Assembly (NCBI RefSeq): GCF_024746835.1
Contig: NZ_CP080530.1
Coordinates: 248,001 to 312,000, forward strand
Direction of reading: 5' to 3'
DNA from: Mesorhizobium sp. AR02
GTDB taxonomy: Bacteria; Pseudomonadota; Alphaproteobacteria; Rhizobiales; Rhizobiaceae
Length of the DNA: 64,000 nt
Shown here: positions 8,904 to 18,176 of the stretch, in pieces
Numbering within the stretch: position 1 is the first letter of the stretch
Layout: the number at the start of each line of letters is the position of its first letter
Notes under the pieces: model-generated
What the model was told of the DNA's origin: nothing
The model's database searches: none
The model's input: the letters and a program-made list of their open reading frames with translations, nothing else
Program-made: the position numbers and the translations under genes

Positions 8904-10772
8904 GTGGGTACTGATGCAATTGGCGGCGCGACGAAGCCTCTGTATTCGTCCAAGCATGAGCAAGCGGCCGGGTGGGGCCGTGGCTTCAGCACGCTGCTGC
9001 GCATTACCCGCATGAATTTGCGGAACCGGTGGCAGGTCGCCTTCGCTTTCGGATCGACGATCGTAGCGGCAATCCTCCAGCTGCTCATTCCCCAGCTTCT
9101 CGGCCAGGCTGTCGACCACACTCAGATAGCGATTGGGGGCGGTGTTGCGGCGATCCCCGCAGAACAAGCGCTCTGGACTTCGGCTCTCCTGCTGCTCGCC
9201 GCGAGTACGCTACGCGGCCTGTTCACGATGGCGCAGAACTATTTTGCGGAGGCCGTCGGGCATCACGTCGCGTACGAACTGCGACTTGCTTGCTACGACA
9301 AGATCCAACGTCTCAGCTTTTCTTTTCACGACCGGGTTCATTCAGGCGATCTAATCACCCTCGGCATGCTCGATCTCGACGGCGTGCGGATGTATTTTTC
9401 CACCGCCCTGGTTCGTATGCTTCTGCTCACCATGCTGATGGGCATCGGCGCCTACACGATGATATCAACCGACCCGGTGCTCGGGGTTATCGCGCTGAGT
9501 TTCGTCCCTTTCGTAGCCTGGCGCTCGTCGGTCACACAGCTAAAGCTACGCGCCACCTGGCTCGACCTGCAGGAGCGGCTTTCGGTTCTAGGCCGCGTGA
9601 TGGAGGAGAATCTCGCAGGCATCCGCGTTGTCCGCGCGTTTTCGGCACAGGCCTATGAGATGGTGAAGTTCGACCGCGCCTCGAAGAATGCGCTCGCCCT
9701 CGCCCACGAGCAGGTTGACGTCTACGTGCCCAACACGTCGGCGATGACGCTGTCATTCTTTTTGGCCATGGGGTTGGTCCTCTGGATCGGTTGCAACAAG
9801 CTCATCGCGGGCCAAATCAGCGTCGGAACGCTCGCCACGTTCCTTGCGTTTATGACCATTCTGCAAATGCCCGTCCGGCAGATCGGCCTAATGGTCAATG
9901 GCTTCGCCCGCGCTTACACTTGCGGCTCGCGCCTCTTCGGCCTGCTCGACCAGGACATCACGATCAGGGATGCTTCCGGCGCCAAACCGCTCGAGATCAG
10001 TGAAGGCACTCTGAGCTTCAATAATGTCTCGTTTGTATATCCCGGCACCGGAAACCGCCCCATTCTGAAGAATATCAGCTTTAGCGCCCGTAGAGGCGAA
10101 ACGATCGCTATCGTCGGTCCGCCGGGTTCGGGCAAATCGACAATCGCTCACCTGATCGCCCGCTTTTATGACGTCACCGGGGGCACCATCACGCTTGACG
10201 GGCAGGACATCCGCGCGGTCACCCTTGCCACACTTCGCAAGGAAGTCGCAGTCGTACAGCAGGATGCATTCCTGTTCACTACCACGATCGAGAACAACAT
10301 CGCTTATGGCGATCCCTGGGCGAAAGAACAGCGAATCGAGCGCGCCAGCGAATCCGCCCAGTTGCACGATTACATCCTCAGCCTCCCCGCAGGCTACAAG
10401 ACGGTCGTTGGCGAACGCGGCGCCACCCTCTCGGGCGGCCAGCGCCAGCGTCTCACGATAGCTCGCACAATGATGCTGCGCCCATCAATCGTCATTTTCG
10501 ACGACTCAACGGCCGCGATCGACGCCGCCACTGAGCAGCGCATCCGCGCGGCGATACGGCGATTCGCCAAGGATAGGGTGACGATCATCATTGCCCACCG
10601 GCTGAGTTCGCTCAGGCACGCCGACCGGATCCTGTTTATTGACAATGGCGAGATCGTGGAACGCGGCACCCATCAAGAGCTGTTGGCTAAGCGAGGACGC
10701 TATAAGGCCCTTTATGATCTCCAGTTGCGCCCGGAAGATGACAGTGCGATCACGCACAGAGGCGCGCCCTGA
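8904..10772 (+). CDS. ABC exporter half-transporter with degenerate nucleotide site (subunit 1)
   Basis: Type IV ABC exporter: an N-terminal membrane domain with six predicted helices and a C-terminal ATPase domain. The ATPase has Walker A GPPGSGKST, signature LSGGQRQR and Walker B IVIFDDSTAAID, in which the catalytic glutamate is replaced by aspartate. That substitution is typical of the non-catalytic half of heterodimeric exporters, and the next gene supplies the partner. The open frame begins at 8814 inside the SIR2-like gene; an in-frame GTG at 8904 is a reasonable start but not certain. Substrate unknown. The stop overlaps the next ATG (TGATG). Confidence 0.85.
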   Translation: MGTDAIGGATKPLYSSKHEQAAGWGRGFSTLLRITRMNLRNRWQVAFAFGSTIVAAILQLLIPQLLGQAVDHTQIAIGGGVAAIPAEQALWTSALLLLAASTLRGLFTMAQNYFAEAVGHHVAYELRLACYDKIQRLSFSFHDRVHSGDLITLGMLDLDGVRMYFSTALVRMLLLTMLMGIGAYTMISTDPVLGVIALSFVPFVAWRSSVTQLKLRATWLDLQERLSVLGRVMEENLAGIRVVRAFSAQAYEMVKFDRASKNALALAHEQVDVYVPNTSAMTLSFFLAMGLVLWIGCNKLIAGQISVGTLATFLAFMTILQMPVRQIGLMVNGFARAYTCGSRLFGLLDQDITIRDASGAKPLEISEGTLSFNNVSFVYPGTGNRPILKNISFSARRGETIAIVGPPGSGKSTIAHLIARFYDVTGGTITLDGQDIRAVTLATLRKEVAVVQQDAFLFTTTIENNIAYGDPWAKEQRIERASESAQLHDYILSLPAGYKTVVGERGATLSGGQRQRLTIARTMMLRPSIVIFDDSTAAIDAATEQRIRAAIRRFAKDRVTIIIAHRLSSLRHADRILFIDNGEIVERGTHQELLAKRGRYKALYDLQLRPEDDSAITHRGAP

Positions 10773-12676
10773 TGACCAAGGGGCACGCCGCCGAACTTGA
10801 AATCGAACCTAATGACGGCGGCGGACGCCCCCCGCACGCGGTGGTCGGCTCCCACCGCATCAAGGAGGAGATGTTCGGCAGGGCTTTCGACAAGAGCATC
10901 GTTCGACGCATCTGGACTTTCGTTCGTCCCTACCGTGCTAGGGTAGTCATCTCGAGTGCCGCATTGCTGATCTTCGTCGGCACGCAGCTTCTCATCCCCC
11001 TGATCATCCGCCGCGCGATCGATCACGCCATAACTCCGGCAGGCGTTGATCGCTCCGCCCTGCTCAGGGCCGCCGGCGCGTTTGCGCTCGCTATTCTGGT
11101 TAATTTCGGCGCCGCCTACGCGCAGGAAACCGTAGTCGGAAAAATGGCTGACAACGTCCTCTTCGATATCCGCCGCGCAATGTTTGCCCATCTGCAGAAA
11201 GTTTCGCTCTCCTTCATGGACAAGACCGAGGTGGGACGCCTGATGTCCCGCCTTCAAGGCGACGTTAGCTCGATCCACGAATTCGTCGAGACCTCAGTCT
11301 ATTCCGTAGGAGACATTGCTCTTCTCTTCGGCATCGTTTTCGTGATGCTGTGCCTCGACTTCCGCCTCGGCTTCCTGACACTCTCGGTCTTGCCGGCCCT
11401 GTTGATCATCCGCATCGTCTGGCTGCCGCGTGCCCGCGAAGCCTTCATGGCGGCACACGAAACCAATTCGGTCGTCAATGGCGCGCTGGCGGAAGCCATT
11501 CATGGCGTGCGCACCGTCCAGTGCATGGACCGCCAGCAGATAAATTTCATGCTTTATGACGACAAGGCGCATGCCGACCTCAGTGCTCACCTGACCGCTG
11601 CCAAGTATGCACAGGTGATGGTGCCGATCGTCGATGGCCTCACCGGGCTCGCCATGGCTATCGTCATCGTGGCCGGCGGCTCCATGATCATGAATGGTCG
11701 CATCGACTTGGGCGTTTTGGTCGCCTACCTATTCTATATCCAGCGCTTCTTTGACCCAATTCGCTCCCTTACCCTCCAGTATTCGGTCATGCAGCGCGCC
11801 ATGGCCTCCGGCAAGCGGCTGACCGATGTGCTGGACGTTAGGATCGATGTTCAGGACAAACCGAATGCCAGAGTGCTTTCGCCGGAAATGGATGGCTCGG
11901 TCGAGTTCAGGAACGTCACGTTCGGCTACAATCCCGGCCATCCGGTGCTGAAAAACGTTTCCTTCAGGGTCATGCCCAGCGAGACGGTCGCTTTGGTCGG
12001 GCCGACCGGTTCTGGTAAATCGAGCGCGATGGCCCTCGTCCACCGCTTCTATGATGTTCAGCAGGGCCAAGTGCTGGTCGGCGGATACGATGTGCGAGAT
12101 CTCACCCAGGAATCGCTCGGCCGAGAGGTCGCCATGGTGCTGCAGGAGCCGTTCCTGTTCACCGGGACGGTCTTCGAAAACATTCGCTACCACAAGACGG
12201 ATGCCACGTGGCACAACGTGATCGAGGCCGCCAAGGCAGTCGGCGCCCATGACTTCATTATGAGCCTTGCAGACGGATACGATACCCAGCTCGGCGAACG
12301 CGGCGGCAACCTTTCTCTCGGCCAGCGCCAGCTTGTCAGTTTCGCGCGTGCTCTCGTTGCCGACGCCAAGATTCTCGTTCTTGACGAGGCCACCGCCAAT
12401 ATCGACAGCTACACGGAAATGCTGATCCAGAAGGCTCTTTCAAAATTGCTTAAAGGCCGCACTGGCCTCATCATCGCCCACCGGCTCGCCACGATCCGGA
12501 GTGCCGATCGCATCATCGTGCTTCAGAACGGCCAAGTCTTTGAGACCGGAAACCACGACCAACTAACGGCCCTGGGTGGGCTCTATTCCAAGCTATACAA
12601 TCTCAACTACTCATCCTTCGACGACATTCCCGAAAAGAAATCCGATACGGGGGTACAAGCCTCCTCTTCGACCTAA
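10772..12676 (+). CDS. ABC exporter half-transporter with catalytic site (subunit 2)
   Basis: A 634-residue ABC exporter half, translationally coupled to the preceding gene by a one-base overlap. The membrane domain spans roughly residues 50-350. The ATPase domain has Walker A GPTGSGKSS, a variant signature LSLGQRQL and Walker B ILVLDEATANID with the catalytic glutamate. Variant signature here plus Asp-for-Glu in subunit 1 is the pattern of a heterodimer with one degenerate and one active ATP site. It may export a lipid, peptide or drug-like compound in bacteroids; nothing fixes the substrate. The convergent second nifA ends 140 bases away. Confidence 0.88.
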   Translation: MTKGHAAELEIEPNDGGGRPPHAVVGSHRIKEEMFGRAFDKSIVRRIWTFVRPYRARVVISSAALLIFVGTQLLIPLIIRRAIDHAITPAGVDRSALLRAAGAFALAILVNFGAAYAQETVVGKMADNVLFDIRRAMFAHLQKVSLSFMDKTEVGRLMSRLQGDVSSIHEFVETSVYSVGDIALLFGIVFVMLCLDFRLGFLTLSVLPALLIIRIVWLPRAREAFMAAHETNSVVNGALAEAIHGVRTVQCMDRQQINFMLYDDKAHADLSAHLTAAKYAQVMVPIVDGLTGLAMAIVIVAGGSMIMNGRIDLGVLVAYLFYIQRFFDPIRSLTLQYSVMQRAMASGKRLTDVLDVRIDVQDKPNARVLSPEMDGSVEFRNVTFGYNPGHPVLKNVSFRVMPSETVALVGPTGSGKSSAMALVHRFYDVQQGQVLVGGYDVRDLTQESLGREVAMVLQEPFLFTGTVFENIRYHKTDATWHNVIEAAKAVGAHDFIMSLADGYDTQLGERGGNLSLGQRQLVSFARALVADAKILVLDEATANIDSYTEMLIQKALSKLLKGRTGLIIAHRLATIRSADRIIVLQNGQVFETGNHDQLTALGGLYSKLYNLNYSSFDDIPEKKSDTGVQASSST

Positions 12677-12816
12677 TGCAAACTTCTGCGCTGCGACACC
12701 AATTGATCTCCAAGCGAATTTCTTGGTCTCGTTGGCGCCTGCCTCTTCCATTTGGCGCATGGCCCCACTGAAACACCAGCGCATGAATTGTCTTGGTTAT
12801 TGGCTTAGTCGTCCTT

Positions 12817-14760
12817 TCACAGACGCTTGATCTCGATGCCGTATTTCCTCAGCACGTAACCAATCTGGCGCGGCGTCAGTCCAAGCAGGCGTGCCGCCTT
12901 CGCCTGGACCCAGCCACATCTTTCCATCGCTGCGATGACACGTTCGGCATCGGTCGTTCTCGCACCATTTAAGTGCACTGCGCCGGCAGGGCCCAGCGGC
13001 GGCTCCCCTGCGGTCTCAGGCGGGACTGCGACGGCGGCAGAACTCCCGGCAGCAGCCGGCGGTATGGCCGGAACCACTGGCACCGGCACGATCGGCCGGG
13101 GTTGCAGCGCGAGTTTGCCAGATTTGGCCTTATGCAGCGCCGCAGCGAAGCATTGGCCCTGGTAGCATGCAAAGTCGTCTCTCCCGATTGATGGTCCCGC
13201 GGCCAGCACCGCTGTCCGTTTCACGCAGTTTTGGAGCTCGCGAATGTTGCCGGGAAAATCACAGTTTATCAGCACTTCAATCGCACTGGGATCGAAGGTC
13301 AGCATACTGCCGTTCTCACCGTTGAAATTCTTGAGAAACTCGGCTGCGAGGAGCGAAATATCACTGCGCCTTTCGCGTAGCGCCGGCACCAGCAAGTCAA
13401 CGACACTGATGCGGTAATAGAGGTCCTCACGAAACTCATTGCTGGCAACTGCCTCTTCCAAGTTCTTGTTCGTGGCGGCAATGATGCGAACATCGACTTT
13501 AATGGTCTGGTTGCCGCCGACGCGCTCAAACTCCTGCTCCTGCAGCACGCGCAAGAGCTTTGCTTGGAACGAGGGCGAGATCTCGCCGATCTCGTCCAGG
13601 AACAACGTCCCCTTGTCGGCGAGCTCAAAGCGCCCCTTGCGCGAGTTGAACGCGCTTGTGAATGCACCCTTCTCATGACCGAACAATTCGGATTCCAGGA
13701 CTGTCTCGGTCAGCGCCGCGCAATTGAACTTGATGAAGGGCCGCTTGGCGCGCGGCGACAACTCGTGGATAGCCTTGGCGGCCAGCTCCTTCCCGGTACC
13801 GGATTCGCCTCGCAACAGAACCGTAATCTTCGCCTTGGCCACCCCGGCGACCTTCTCGAGCATACCGTGTAGCGCCGGACTGTCGCCAATCATCCCCTTG
13901 ACGTGAACCTTCTTACGCTCTCGCGCAGGATGCTTGAGCTCGCGGAATTGCCTTTGCAGCCGCTCCTTCTCCGCCATCGGTTGCTCGCGGTCGCAGGCGA
14001 ATGAGCGATGCAACTTCACTGCCTGTCCAACCAGGTTGGCGATCGCGGGTAGCAGACGGAGGTTGTAATCGAGCCAAGATCTTGACCTGTTGTCCAGTAT
14101 GCGGTCGATGGTCAGCGTGCCCACGATATTCGCATCGACGCGAATGGGAACGCCGATGAAGGACACTGGCATGTTGTCGGAGACCCCGAGCACGTCCGTG
14201 TCGGCGGCACTGAAGGCAGAATGCACCGCTATGTTCTCGGCGTAGAGGGGCGTGTCCGTCGTCACAATCTGGTCGATTGCCTTCCGCGGCAGGTACATCC
14301 GGCTGCGCTCATCGCAGCTCTCGCTCCAGCCGGCGCCTACGGTAATGTCCAGTTCGCCATCACCGTCGAAGAGAGAGATGATGCCGTGCCGCATCGGCAC
14401 AAACGATCGCAGAAGATCGACGACCTTGGCCAAAGTGACTTCGAGCCGGGAGGGGGCGGTGAGTGCTTTCGATATTTCGAAGATCCCGGCAAGCGTGCTC
14501 TCCTGCGACGGCACAATGGGGACCGCGTTGATCGTCGCGGATTTTGATTCGTCCGTTTTCGCGCCCACCGATATGGAGCATGACGGCGTCTGCTCAGCAG
14601 TCGGTTCGGATTCCCGATTATTTTCCAAGTCTAGCATGTCATCCTCGATCTCGGGCCACGAAATCAATGCTCGCGGCATGTGCGCCTGTGACGCCGTCGG
14701 CGCGTAGGCGCTCTCGTTAAGTGGCGTGGCGCGTTTCAGGCTCCTCCCGAGCGCAACCAT
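12817..14760 (-). CDS. nifA: Second NifA-type sigma54 activator (probable nifA2)
   Basis: A second full NifA, 647 residues from the first ATG; starts at 14679 or 14637 (the latter with GAGG upstream) are equally possible and nearer the usual length. It has a GAF domain (about 95-260), an AAA+ domain with GESGTGKE, the loop GAFTSAF (the family GAFTGA with Ser for Gly) and LFLDEIGE, a Pro/Ala-rich linker, and a Fis HTH ending QIGYVLRKYGIEIKRL. The C-X11-C-X19-C-X4-C oxygen-response motif is exact. M. loti R7A is known to have two nifA genes, with nifA2 essential and activated by FixV. A fixV homologue lies 5.4 kb upstream on the same strand and the promoter shares a block with the gene after fixV, which favours the nifA2 assignment. 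Confidence 0.9.
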   Translation of the reverse strand: MVALGRSLKRATPLNESAYAPTASQAHMPRALISWPEIEDDMLDLENNRESEPTAEQTPSCSISVGAKTDESKSATINAVPIVPSQESTLAGIFEISKALTAPSRLEVTLAKVVDLLRSFVPMRHGIISLFDGDGELDITVGAGWSESCDERSRMYLPRKAIDQIVTTDTPLYAENIAVHSAFSAADTDVLGVSDNMPVSFIGVPIRVDANIVGTLTIDRILDNRSRSWLDYNLRLLPAIANLVGQAVKLHRSFACDREQPMAEKERLQRQFRELKHPARERKKVHVKGMIGDSPALHGMLEKVAGVAKAKITVLLRGESGTGKELAAKAIHELSPRAKRPFIKFNCAALTETVLESELFGHEKGAFTSAFNSRKGRFELADKGTLFLDEIGEISPSFQAKLLRVLQEQEFERVGGNQTIKVDVRIIAATNKNLEEAVASNEFREDLYYRISVVDLLVPALRERRSDISLLAAEFLKNFNGENGSMLTFDPSAIEVLINCDFPGNIRELQNCVKRTAVLAAGPSIGRDDFACYQGQCFAAALHKAKSGKLALQPRPIVPVPVVPAIPPAAAGSSAAVAVPPETAGEPPLGPAGAVHLNGARTTDAERVIAAMERCGWVQAKAARLLGLTPRQIGYVLRKYGIEIKRL

Positions 14761-14794
14761 ACTTTGGTCTACAGACGGGAAGGAGGGAGGCTAG

Positions 14795-14866
14795 TCAACC
14801 GAGCTTTCTTTCATTTGTGAAAGCGAACTCGACGCCCATGAGAGAATCCCATCATGTAATTTTCGG
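14795..14866 (-). promoter_or_regulatory. Candidate FixV operator/promoter block upstream of nifA2
   Basis: On the minus strand this block matches 20050-20129 over about 75 bases. Shared parts are GATTCT-x-TCA (a possible -10 region), then an inverted repeat CTTTCA-N4-TGAAAG at 14808-14823, then CGGTTGACT against CGATTGACT. A palindrome shared by two promoters near a LacI-family regulator gene is what an operator would look like. Binding is inferred, not shown. Confidence 0.5.
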
Positions 14867-15100
14867 GCAGGTGGCAGGTGGATGTAACGGCCGTGCTCGT
14901 CGCTGCCAAGGCTACGGACCTGCGGCCTCGCGCGGGCCCACTACGGCCGCTTCGAATGGCTTCGTAGAAGGCGCAGGCTGACGATAAGCACAACGTCCAC
15001 CGCACTCCCTGCGCATGGAAAGACCTCGTAACTTTTCGTGTTTCCTTGAGTAGGCGCCTAAGCACACATCGAGCTGACGCGATATAGCTTGCGCAGATCA
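14867..15100 (-). other. Intergenic DNA with possible relic of a fixV 3' end
   Basis: Just upstream of the shared promoter block the minus strand reads CCCGAAAATTACATGA, resembling the last codons of fixV (CCCGGAAAACATCTGA at 20130-20115). A weak VDVVLIVS reading further up resembles VDLVAIVN of FixV. This may be an eroded fixV copy that once sat next to nifA2; the match is short. No intact gene is present. Confidence 0.3.
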
Positions 15101-16529
15101 GGGGGATGTCCCGGTCATTGTTGAAATTCTGAAGGGGCGGCGTTGGTCGCCTCGAGCCTGTAGGCTCGGGGTGTCGATTCCACTGAGGAGAGCAACGCCA
15201 TGAAAAGGAATATCACATTGCCGACGGCTGCGGCGAGCGGAGCTTTGGAAGAAGCGTTCGCCGACGTTCAGGAGAGCTTCGAGAGGCTCTGCCTTGCGGC
15301 CGGAATGGAGGCGCTGGGCGCGATGATGGAGGCGGACGTCGAAGCAGCCTGCGGCCCGCGCCACGGCCGGGTTGAAGAGCGCGAGGCGCACCGCTGGGGC
15401 TCGACGCGCGGCCGGATCGGGTTTCACGGCGGCAAGGTCGCGGTCGAGCGTCCGCGGATCCGGACCGTCGATGGGCGGGAGATGGCACTGCCGAGCTGGG
15501 ATCGCGCGATGTCGGAGGACTGGCTCGGCCTCTGGGCGATGAACCTGATGCTGATCAACGTCTCGACGCGGCGGTTCGGACGGGCGGTGCGACTTCCGGA
15601 AGGCGATGTGCCGGCGGGTCATGGCAGCGGCGTGTCGAAATCGGCTGCGTCGCGACGCTTCGTGGCCCTGTCGACGGAGAAGCTCGACGCCTTCATGAGC
15701 GCGGATCTGTCTGATCTCGACCTCCTGGTCATCCAGATCGACGGGCTGCATGTGAGCGAACGATCTCGTGCTCGTCGCCGCGATCGGCATTGACGGCAAA
15801 GGCGGCAAGCATCCTCTCGCGCTGGTCGAGGGCGCGACCGAGAACGCCGCCACCGTTCAGGCGCTTCTGGACAATCTCGTAGAACGTGGGCTCGATCCGG
15901 CGGTAGCGCGGTTGTTCATCGTCGACGGCGCCAAGGCGCTGTCCAAGGCGATCCGCGCGACTTTCGGCAAGGACAGCCTGATCCAGCGCTGCCAGATTCA
16001 CACGGCGCGCAACATCATGGATAGGCTGCCCAAGCAGCTTCACGCCTCGACGCGCCGGGTGCTGCGCCAAGCCTGGGAGCTCGACGACGCCGGCAAGGCC
16101 GAAGCTCATCCGAAACCTCGCGCGTCGGCTCGACCAGGATCGGCCAGGCGTCGCGGCCAGCATCCTGGAAGGACTGGTCGAGATACTCACCGTCGTCCGG
16201 CTGAAGCTGCCCATGCAGCTTCGCCGCTCGCTCGCCTGCACCAACATTGCCGAGAACATGATGGGCACGATCCGCCGCGTCACGCGCAACGTGAAGCGCT
16301 GGCGCAATAGCAAGATGGCCCTCAGATGGGTCGCAGCCGGCATGATCGAGGCCACCAAGGGCTTCCGCAAGCTCAAGGCTCACAAGCAGTTGCCGGTCCT
16401 GGGCGCTGCGCTGATCGCCCATCAGCAGCGCCTCGCCGCAAAGCCCGTTGGTCCGGCATCGAGGGCTGCCTAACATGAGATCGCGCAACGTCGCTCAGCC
16501 GAAGTTCAACAAGCTTCGGGACATCCCCC
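15101..16529 (+). mobile_element. IS256-family insertion sequence, transposase inactivated
   Basis: Ends are imperfect inverted repeats: GGGGGATGTCCCG followed by TTGTTGAA at the left (15101 onward) and their complement ending at 16529. The hexamer AGATCA directly flanks both ends (15095-15100 and 16530-16535), a probable short target duplication. Inside lies one transposase split by frameshifts. The element separates nifA2 from the nodD region. Confidence 0.8.
15200..16473 (+). pseudogene. Frameshifted IS256/mutator-type transposase
   Basis: Three consecutive reading frames (15200-15793, 15768-16310, 16213-16473) together encode one mutator-type transposase of about 415 residues. The first covers the N-terminal and zinc-binding-like part and the start of the catalytic core (VIQIDGLHV). 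The second continues with LVAAIGIDGKGGKHPLALVE and FIVDGAKALSKAI. The third gives the C-terminus with CTNIAENMMGTIRRVTRNVK. At least two frameshifts, near 15765 and 16105, prevent a full-length product, so the element should not transpose by itself. Confidence 0.85.
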
Positions 16530-16672
16530 AGATCAGCGAGGGGCTTAGCAGGAACCGACGTGCGACCCGGCTATTCGGCCTAAACCGGAAGGCATACGTC
16601 AGATAAATGTGCTCGCAGCCGACGCAGACATCAAGTTTTGTTTAGGGCGCTTTTGAAAGTTGCGCTTGCGAC

Positions 16673-16699
16673 GTGCTGCAAAACTGCGATTGTTTCGCC
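16673..16699 (-). promoter_or_regulatory. Degenerate nod-box-like sequence before nodD1
   Basis: The minus strand contains GAAACAATCGCAGTTTTGCA, close to the nod-box core AAACAATCGATTTTACCA but with a two-base insertion and decayed 3' half. No nodA-like sequence follows on the minus strand. Its position just before nodD1 matches a nodD-side nod box. Confidence 0.4.
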
Positions 16700-16731
16700 G
16701 AAATATATCCGCCATGTGGATAACGGAAGAC

Positions 16732-17649
16732 ATGCGTTTCAAAGGGCTTGACCTAAATCTCCTCGTTGTGCTCGACGCGCTGCTGGCGGAGCGCGGCCTC
16801 ACGGCGGCGGCCCGCCGCATCAACCTCAGCCAGCCGGCCATGAGTGCGGCCGTCGCCCGGCTGCGCGATTATTTCGGCGATGAACTGTTTACGACAAGCG
16901 GCCGCGAACGTTTTCTGACCCCGCGTGCGACAGCTCTTGCCCCCGCCGTCCGCGACGCTCTCCTGCACATCCATTGCTCGATTATCTCCTCGGATCCGTT
17001 TAACCCAGCTCAATCCGATCGCCGCTTCAGGATCATTATTTCCGATTTCGCCACGCTCGTGTTTTTAGAAAAAGTCGTGGAGCGTGTTGCACGCGAAGCC
17101 CCCGCCGTCAGCTTCGAATTGCTACCTCTCGACGACAACCCCGACGAGCTTCTCCAGCGCGGTGACGTGGACTTTCTAATTCTTCCGGATTTCTTCATGT
17201 CGAGCCCCCATCCAAGCGTGGCGCTGTTCGATGAGACACTCGTATGCGTAGGCTGTCCCACCAACAAGCAGTTGCCACGGCAGCTTACATTCGAGAGATA
17301 CATGTCGATGAGGCACGTCTCGGTCAGGTTCGGGCGTATGCTGAAGCCGGCTTTTGAGGAATGGTTTTTGCTTGAGCATGGTATTAAAAGACGTGTCGAG
17401 GTCGTCGTGCATGGCTTCAGCATGATCCCGCCGATGGTGTCCGGCACGGCCCGTATCGCGACCATGCCCTTGCGGCTGGTCAGGCATTTCAAAAAAACGT
17501 TCCCCTTGCGGATCGTCGAACTTCCGCTGCCGCTTCCCGCGTTCACCGAAGCCGTCCAATGGCCGGCTCACCACAGGAGCGATCCGGCAAGCATCTGGAT
17601 GCGGGAGATCATGATGCAGGAGGCATCTCGGATGGCTGCTCCGCTGTGA
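16732..17649 (+). CDS. nodD1: Nodulation regulator NodD, first copy
   Basis: A LysR-family regulator that binds nod boxes and activates nod genes in response to plant flavonoids. The ATG at 16732 gives 305 residues starting [18 protein letters not shown], the conserved NodD N-terminus; the frame upstream to 16660 is not needed. The winged HTH ([20 protein letters not shown], residues 24-43) is followed by the usual inducer-binding domain with [13 protein letters not shown] near residue 98. It is a close direct duplicate of the gene at 18177, including sequence just before the start and after the stop. Numbering as copy 1 is positional only. Confidence 0.9.
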   Translation: MRFKGLDLNLLVVLDALLAERGLTAAARRINLSQPAMSAAVARLRDYFGDELFTTSGRERFLTPRATALAPAVRDALLHIHCSIISSDPFNPAQSDRRFRIIISDFATLVFLEKVVERVAREAPAVSFELLPLDDNPDELLQRGDVDFLILPDFFMSSPHPSVALFDETLVCVGCPTNKQLPRQLTFERYMSMRHVSVRFGRMLKPAFEEWFLLEHGIKRRVEVVVHGFSMIPPMVSGTARIATMPLRLVRHFKKTFPLRIVELPLPLPAFTEAVQWPAHHRSDPASIWMREIMMQEASRMAAPL

Positions 17650-17829
17650 AACCAAGGGAGGCTCCAGGCGCTCCTGGATTTACTCAGCGTCACGCCACCC
17701 ACTCTCACGTCGTTGTCAGGAGTGAAGAGACGACGGACTCTGATCCGCGGGTCGGAGCGCCCCTTTCCTGAAGACCGTCGCGTCGCGAAAATTCGCCTCA
17801 AGCTTGTCCGACGGACCGAGCCCAGCAAT

Positions 17830-18018
17830 CATAGAAGCCGCAGTGAGTTCCGGCCGGGCTACGGCGGAGGCTCCGATGATGAGGGACGTGAGTCGCTGCC
17901 AATTGCGTGAACCTCCGCGCTCGCGCTGCGCAGGCTTTTTGGAAAAGGGCGGATTCGACATGCTTAGCCAGTTGCAAGCCATTCTCCCCGCACAACCCCA
18001 CCCCACTTCGCAGTAAAT
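17830..18018 (-). pseudogene. nodA: nodA relic between the two nodD genes
   Basis: NodA is the acyltransferase that N-acylates the Nod-factor backbone. Reading the minus strand from 18018, codons ATT-TAC-TGC-GAA-GTG stand where NodA starts MRSEV, so the start codon is lost. EVGWG then shifts frame into LCGENGLQLAKHVE, matching the NodA segment LCWENELQLADHVE, and a later frame gives ARPEL as in NodA GARPEL. The relic fades near 17830. It lies about 100 bases downstream of a good nod box, the correct place for nodA. It cannot make a product. Confidence 0.65.
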
Positions 18019-18119
18019 AGAAAATTTTTCTCTTTCGAGCTGGTCATAAGGCACAGGTCACGCGATAGAGCAGCGGGTGATCGGTGCGTCAGGTGTTTTG
18101 TCCATGCGAGATTTCGGAA

Positions 18120-18144
18120 AAGTGATAAAATGGTTTGTTTCGAT
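18120..18144 (-). promoter_or_regulatory. nod box upstream of the nodA relic, divergent from nodD2
   Basis: Minus-strand ATCGAAACAAACCATTTTAT continuing CACTT matches the nod-box consensus (ATC-AAACAA-C-ATTTTA-CA-T) at most positions. It lies 33 bases upstream of the nodD2 ATG and points away from it, the classical nodD/nod-box/nodA geometry. The gene it should drive is only a relic. Confidence 0.65.
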
Positions 18145-18176
18145 CAACGGCATCCACGCTATGGATAGCTAAAGAC

